Shown here: positions 59,961-64,000 of the stretch, piece after piece | Layout of the letters: every line of letters begins with the position of its first letter | Position numbering within the stretch: position 1 is the first letter of the stretch | Assembly (NCBI GenBank): GCA_029582165.1 | Contig: CM055874.1 | Span: forward strand, 2,926,114-2,990,113 | DNA length: 64,000 bases | Direction: 5' to 3' | Source: Portulaca oleracea | Lineage: Eukaryota; Streptophyta; Magnoliopsida; Caryophyllales; Portulacaceae | The notes under the pieces: model-generated | Database searches by the model: none | Seen by the model: only the letters and a program-made list of their open reading frames with translations | What the model was told of the DNA's origin: nothing | Program-made: the position numbers and the translations under genes

Positions 59961-61329
59961 TTTGTTGTCTGATGTCTTCTAATTTATTGTGATGTACATA
60001 TATGTTTGACCATTCATCAAGCGTATGGCGCACAAATGTATGCGTTTCTATACTACCATGAGCTTCTTAATTTTTGAGGCTTTCATTTTGGTTTCCAAAG
60101 GTTTCCCTTTGAGTTTGTACCTAAAATGGTTTTCAAAACTTTCGCGGTTCCGCAAGAATCAACATTTTCATGAACTTCAATTGTTGGGGAAGGGTTGTGT
60201 ACACTTGGATCCCTTTGACCATGTTAAAAATGTGTTTACCCATGAGTTTGTTGTTGTTGTTGATACTGGTTACTACATATATGTTCCTAATTAAAATAAT
60301 TTAGTCTTAAAAATAATTTTAAGTAAATTAATAAAAACTACTACCTCCATTCCACATTACTTGTCCATTTAACAAAAATTTAGAAAGCAATTGAAAAGAG
60401 TTTGTTGGGTATTGTATCTCATGAAAAGTTGTAAAATATTAGGGTTAAATTGTTTGTACATATTTCTTCCTCCTACTTTATGTATTTTTATATTCTAAAT
60501 TTAATAAAAAAGTAATTAGTTGAAATGACTACTATTATGGGAGGAAAATATACCATACACAATACGGGTTATTGAAAAAGTAATTTTTATTAATTTACTT
60601 AAAATTAATCTGTGGACTAAATTACTATAACTTTCAATTTATTTTTGATAATTAATATTTATTGAAAAAGGTATTAATTACCAAAAATAGATTGAAAGTT
60701 ATAATAATTTAGTCCACAGATTAATTTTAATATTATTGAAAAAGGTTTTACTATCATTATACATAAATAAATTTTTAATACTACTTTAAATTATATGATT
60801 GAAAAAGAAAACTAATCAATATATATGTATACATGTACACAACTTACAATTTCTTTGTTATAATCACTAAATTGAGAAAAAAAATTAAAAATAGCTTTAT
60901 ATTATTTATATTAAGAAATAGATTCTAAGCTACTTTGTTATCTATATATCATTAATATTTGAATAATATATGTAATAAAATAATGATATAAAAGTATGAT
61001 AGTCACGTGACAACTTATCTTTTATACTTTCTACCAAGACTTTTTATATGTAAAACTAGTTCAAATATATATATGTATTTTATCTAAATTTTCCTGTTGT
61101 TTGCTTCAAAAAAAAAAAAAAAAGAAGATTTCCTCAAAAAAAAAAAAAAAGCTTCAAAAAAAAGATAATAATATATATGTAGACTAGTTTACCAGTGATA
61201 AATATTTACTGTTTATCTGTTGAAACCTACGACCTCGCACGTTCCGGCGGGCAGGACCCTTCTACTTCCTACTAGCCCTAGGCAAATCTTGAGCTGATAG
61301 TTTACGAATTTGAACCCTTCTTCCTTCTC
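59961..61329. other. Spacer with foldback repeat, no gene
   Basis: AT-rich. A Stowaway-like left end (CTACCTCCATTCCACATT) is at about 60343, without a partner. The foldback is listed separately. A 25-base-apart pair of A-runs lies near 61110-61150. Confidence 0.5.
60296..60730. repeat. Foldback: three related arms, one tight hairpin
   Basis: Arms 60599-60658 and 60671-60730 are inverted copies over about 60 bases (TTAAAATTAATCTGTGGACT on one strand each), with only 12 bases between. A third, more diverged inverted copy lies at about 60296-60339. The words ATTGAAAAAG follow at 60572, 60661 and 60736. Confidence 0.75.
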
Positions 61330-61797
61330 AGTTAACCCTTCTGTATTCTTACTTAAGCAAAATTATTGTTTTGGGGTTCCAAATTCCATTTACAATGGTT
61401 GTCTTACAGCAGTAGATGAAGATTTTGGTGAGTTTTTCTTCTCATATACCCCTCATCTGATTGCTTAATCAAGCATGAAATTCTATTCTGTAATTGATGT
61501 TCCAGCTTAATCATACCTGGATTTTTGTTCCAGTGAAATTTTATTCTGTCTTCTTTTTGATTTAATTGGCAACTCAAATCCTTGGTGCATGACTATTTAT
61601 TCTAGTTCCTGTTGATGTTTTAAGTTCATGGAGAAACTGTATTATTGGATGGATTAATTTCTCTGAACTTTTGAATTTGAGATTTGGCTACTGTCAGACT
61701 GATAGTCTGATAGAGAATGGTAGTTATATTCGTAACGTAATTGCTTAATTATATTCATTTTGTCAATATTTGGTGAAGGTAGGTTCGTTGGAATCGA
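61330..61797 (+). promoter_or_regulatory. UBP27 5' leader region
   Basis: A leader exon probably ends near 61422 (GATTTTG/GTGAGTTTT), with a leader intron up to about 61770. Sites are inferred from consensus; the transcription start is not seen. Confidence 0.4.
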
Positions 61798-63728
61798 ATG
61801 AAGATCAAGGGGGATATAACTTTGTATTCATTATTGAGAAAACTCAGAAGTGGGTTTCAAATGTTGTCACATATTCAGTGGGTTTCAGCTTATGGATCTC
61901 ATATATCGGCGGCGAGTGTGTTGGGTATTGTGGGCTTAGTTCTAGCTGTGAGAGATGGCAGAATGGGTTGTCTGAAGTTCATTACAGACAAGGATGACTC
62001 CTCAGAAAAGCTTTATTTTGTACCCGGGTTGCGGAATTTGGGAAACAACTGCTTCCTCAATGTAGTTCTACAGGTAAAAACAATGATCCGGGTTATCTCC
62101 TTACGTCGTTTTAGTTTTATATAATCTATTCTATTTGGGCAGTTTATGGCAATTTCCTGGGAGTAATTTCACCTTTTACTTGTTTGTTCTTGTCATTAGT
62201 CTCTTGCTAGCTGTTCAAGTTTCCGGCGTTTCTTGGAAGAAGTTGAGCAAACTCAGTTATCATCCGATGGCGGGAAGATTGAGGATTTGCCTCTTTTGTT
62301 ATCCTTGGCGGCTTTGCTGGAAGGTAAGAGTGGAACATGTGGATGTACAATTGTGGTTGATTATTTACTATAATTTTTCTCCCATGTAAAGTGCTACATG
62401 CATATGTATATATAGTTTCGCCTTGTTTTTCTTATGCATTAACTAGGGGAAGCCACTGCATATAGTACCGACTAAGTGGAAGGGCATATTCTAGAGCTGT
62501 TATTTAATAGCGATGTTATTTAGTTCTCTTAGATACATAATGTTTGATGGATGTGGCAGACCTGAGTACTCTCAAGGAGAGAAATACATCTTTGAATCCG
62601 CGGAAAGTGATGTCATCTATGCAGAATTATCTCCCCCAGTTCCAGTTGACAAACCAACAGGTTTACTTCTATTCTCTCCGCATGTTTTACTCTGCCGTGA
62701 AATTCATTTGTGCAACTCGTTAACTGCTATTTATTTGCTTTTTGTCCACTTGCCTTGATCTAAACATACCTTTGCTTCCAATATGTAACTGGTGTTGGCA
62801 TCTGCAAGTAGGATGCAGCAGAAGCATTTCTTCATCTTCTCTCCTGTTTAAGAGACGAATTATCAGAATCTTATATGCCAAGCTGTGGTTCCTTAGCAGA
62901 TGTGGCTGCTCCTCCAAGTCGAATTCTTTCTTTCTCGGGCAAAAGGAATCTAAATGACCCAGAAAAATGGAGGCAGCAATACCTTGGGCCTTTTGATGGG
63001 ATCCTTGGAAGTTTCCTCAGCTGCCGGAGTTGTTCTTCTGAGGTCGGGTGGCATTCAGTTATGTTGGTTTTGCATATTGCTGATGTCAATTATCTGTACA
63101 TTGAATCATCTTGTTTGTTTACTTCTGCAGATTATGATGGATTTTGGTTTCTTTCACACCTTGCCTCTTTCACTTACGGTCAACACCGGTGCTTCCTTTG
63201 TACGCCTCTCTTGAAAAATCTGGTGAAAGCCTTTAAGTTGTGATTTTATGTGCTGAACTGATATTCGCTGTGAGACTGATGTGGTTATTGTCCTTCCATA
63301 TGCATGAAATGTTAGCTGAATAGGCTTCAACTTGAAGATTGCATCAAGAAGTTCCTGGCTCCTGAACGCGTTGAAAACTATTGTTGCAGTCACTGTTGGC
63401 ATATTTCTGCCATCAAGTATTTGTCTTCTACTGGAGGAAACCAGGTTTTTCCCTCTATCTTCTGATTTCCAAAGGATTTATATCTCTGCTTTCGTGTTTG
63501 ACCCCCCCCCCCCTTTCCTTTTTCACACAAAGTCTACCGCACAGGATTGATCTGTTAAGGCTGTCCACATTGTTTTCTTTTTTCCTTCAGGAAGAGATTA
63601 GTAAACTGAGTTCGTGTAGTGAGGAAGATGGTTGTAACTGCAGGAGTATTGCATCTCTTGAGGCCCTTCCTTGGTCGAATCAGTTTTCACACACTTTTAA
63701 ACAACTCAGCATTGCTTACTGTCCACAG
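61798..63728 (+). CDS. UBP27: Ubiquitin C-terminal hydrolase 27 (UBP27), 3' part outside the window
   Basis: Seven coding exons in phase: 61798-62073, 62200-62323, 62560-62660, 62812-63042, 63131-63199, 63316-63444 and 63591-63728, giving 356 residues so far. The N-terminus MKIKGDITLYSLLRKLRSGF is followed by a hydrophobic segment (about 33-50, HISAASVLGIVGLVLAV), the membrane anchor that places UBP27 in the mitochondrial outer membrane. The Cys box is GLRNLGNNCFLNVVLQSLAS (catalytic Cys about residue 87). A zinc-binding CCSHCW lies in exon 6. The QQDAAEAFLHLLSCLRDEL block and LNDPEKWRQQYLGPFDG are USP-family landmarks. The His box is not in the window. UBP27 removes ubiquitin from substrates and affects mitochondrial shape. 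Exon 6 was started at CTGAATAGG because other AG sites break the frame. Confidence 0.9.
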
Positions 63729-64000
63729 GTATGAAATTATCCATTCCTGCCATCCCATGCCCTCTTTGAGATTCAAACAGATGTTCATCCTTTTTATACA
63801 GATTCGTTGTCCTTGTTAGAACACAGAAAGTCTTGTATGTTATTGTCTTTTCAATTTAAATAAAGAAGCTTGGAATATATACAAGTTTTCTCTATCCGCC
63901 TAGAGGTTTTTGGGCTGCTCTTATCATATATAAGACTTCTCTGGCTTTCCCCTGCCCTGATTTACACAAATTTAAGCAGTCTTCTTCAAATTTCAGATTT
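63729..64000 (+). other. UBP27 intron 7, running to the window end
   Basis: Follows a GT donor (CCACAG/GTATG). No exon continuing the family sequence was found before the edge; one candidate acceptor at 63801 hits an immediate stop. Confidence 0.6.

Noticed and set aside
63802..63819. Next UBP27 exon after the acceptor TATACAG
   Set aside because: The in-phase reading IRCPC then stops and does not match the family; the true exon should lie beyond the window.

Overview
This is a stretch of nuclear DNA from a flowering plant, almost certainly a eudicot. The genes have plant-type exons with GT-AG introns, the intergenic DNA is AT-rich and full of MITEs, and every recognisable protein belongs to a plant family (BRI1, URGT, TKI1, DUF3511, EME1, SmE, UBP27). 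I cannot name the species. Coding exons were joined by hand from splice sites, checking that reading phase is kept across every junction.

Layout. 1-3509 (-): the intronless brassinosteroid receptor BRI1, missing only its last residues at the window edge. 3.5-28 kb: a gene-poor region of about 25 kb holding small transposons and remnants. These include a MULE-type MITE, a Cassandra solo LTR with its 5S-like segment, a Pack-MULE carrying the start of a UNE12-like bHLH gene, Stowaway MITEs, a decayed LINE with a hAT MITE in it, and several copies of a MITE-like family with ends like CCGTTCTTTT/AAAAGAACGG. 28.6-32.4 kb (-): a URGT-type nucleotide-sugar transporter. 32.4-38.3 kb: intergenic. 38.4-42.9 kb (+): a TSL-kinase interacting protein 1 homologue. 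43.2-43.7 kb: one Stowaway MITE nested in another. 44.05-44.32 kb (-): a DUF3511 gene. 46.2-52.1 kb (-): the DNA-repair endonuclease subunit EME1 (12 coding exons), whose third intron holds a copia fragment that itself holds a hAT MITE. 53.5-56.9 kb (-): spliceosomal SmE (6 coding exons), with a hAT element inserted just upstream of its promoter. 58.2-60 kb (+): a second LINE remnant, again split by a hAT element. 61.8 kb to the end (+): UBP27, a membrane-anchored deubiquitinase that runs off the window.

The genes are unrelated single transcription units (hormone signalling, Golgi sugar transport, nuclear kinase partner, recombination, splicing, deubiquitination); there is no operon-like cluster. 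The most notable material is in the mobile DNA: the bHLH-capturing Pack-MULE with exact 9-bp target duplications, the repeated nesting of hAT MITEs in older retroelements, the CCGTTCTTTT family, and a 67-bp segment present in both orientations inside a tandem duplication.
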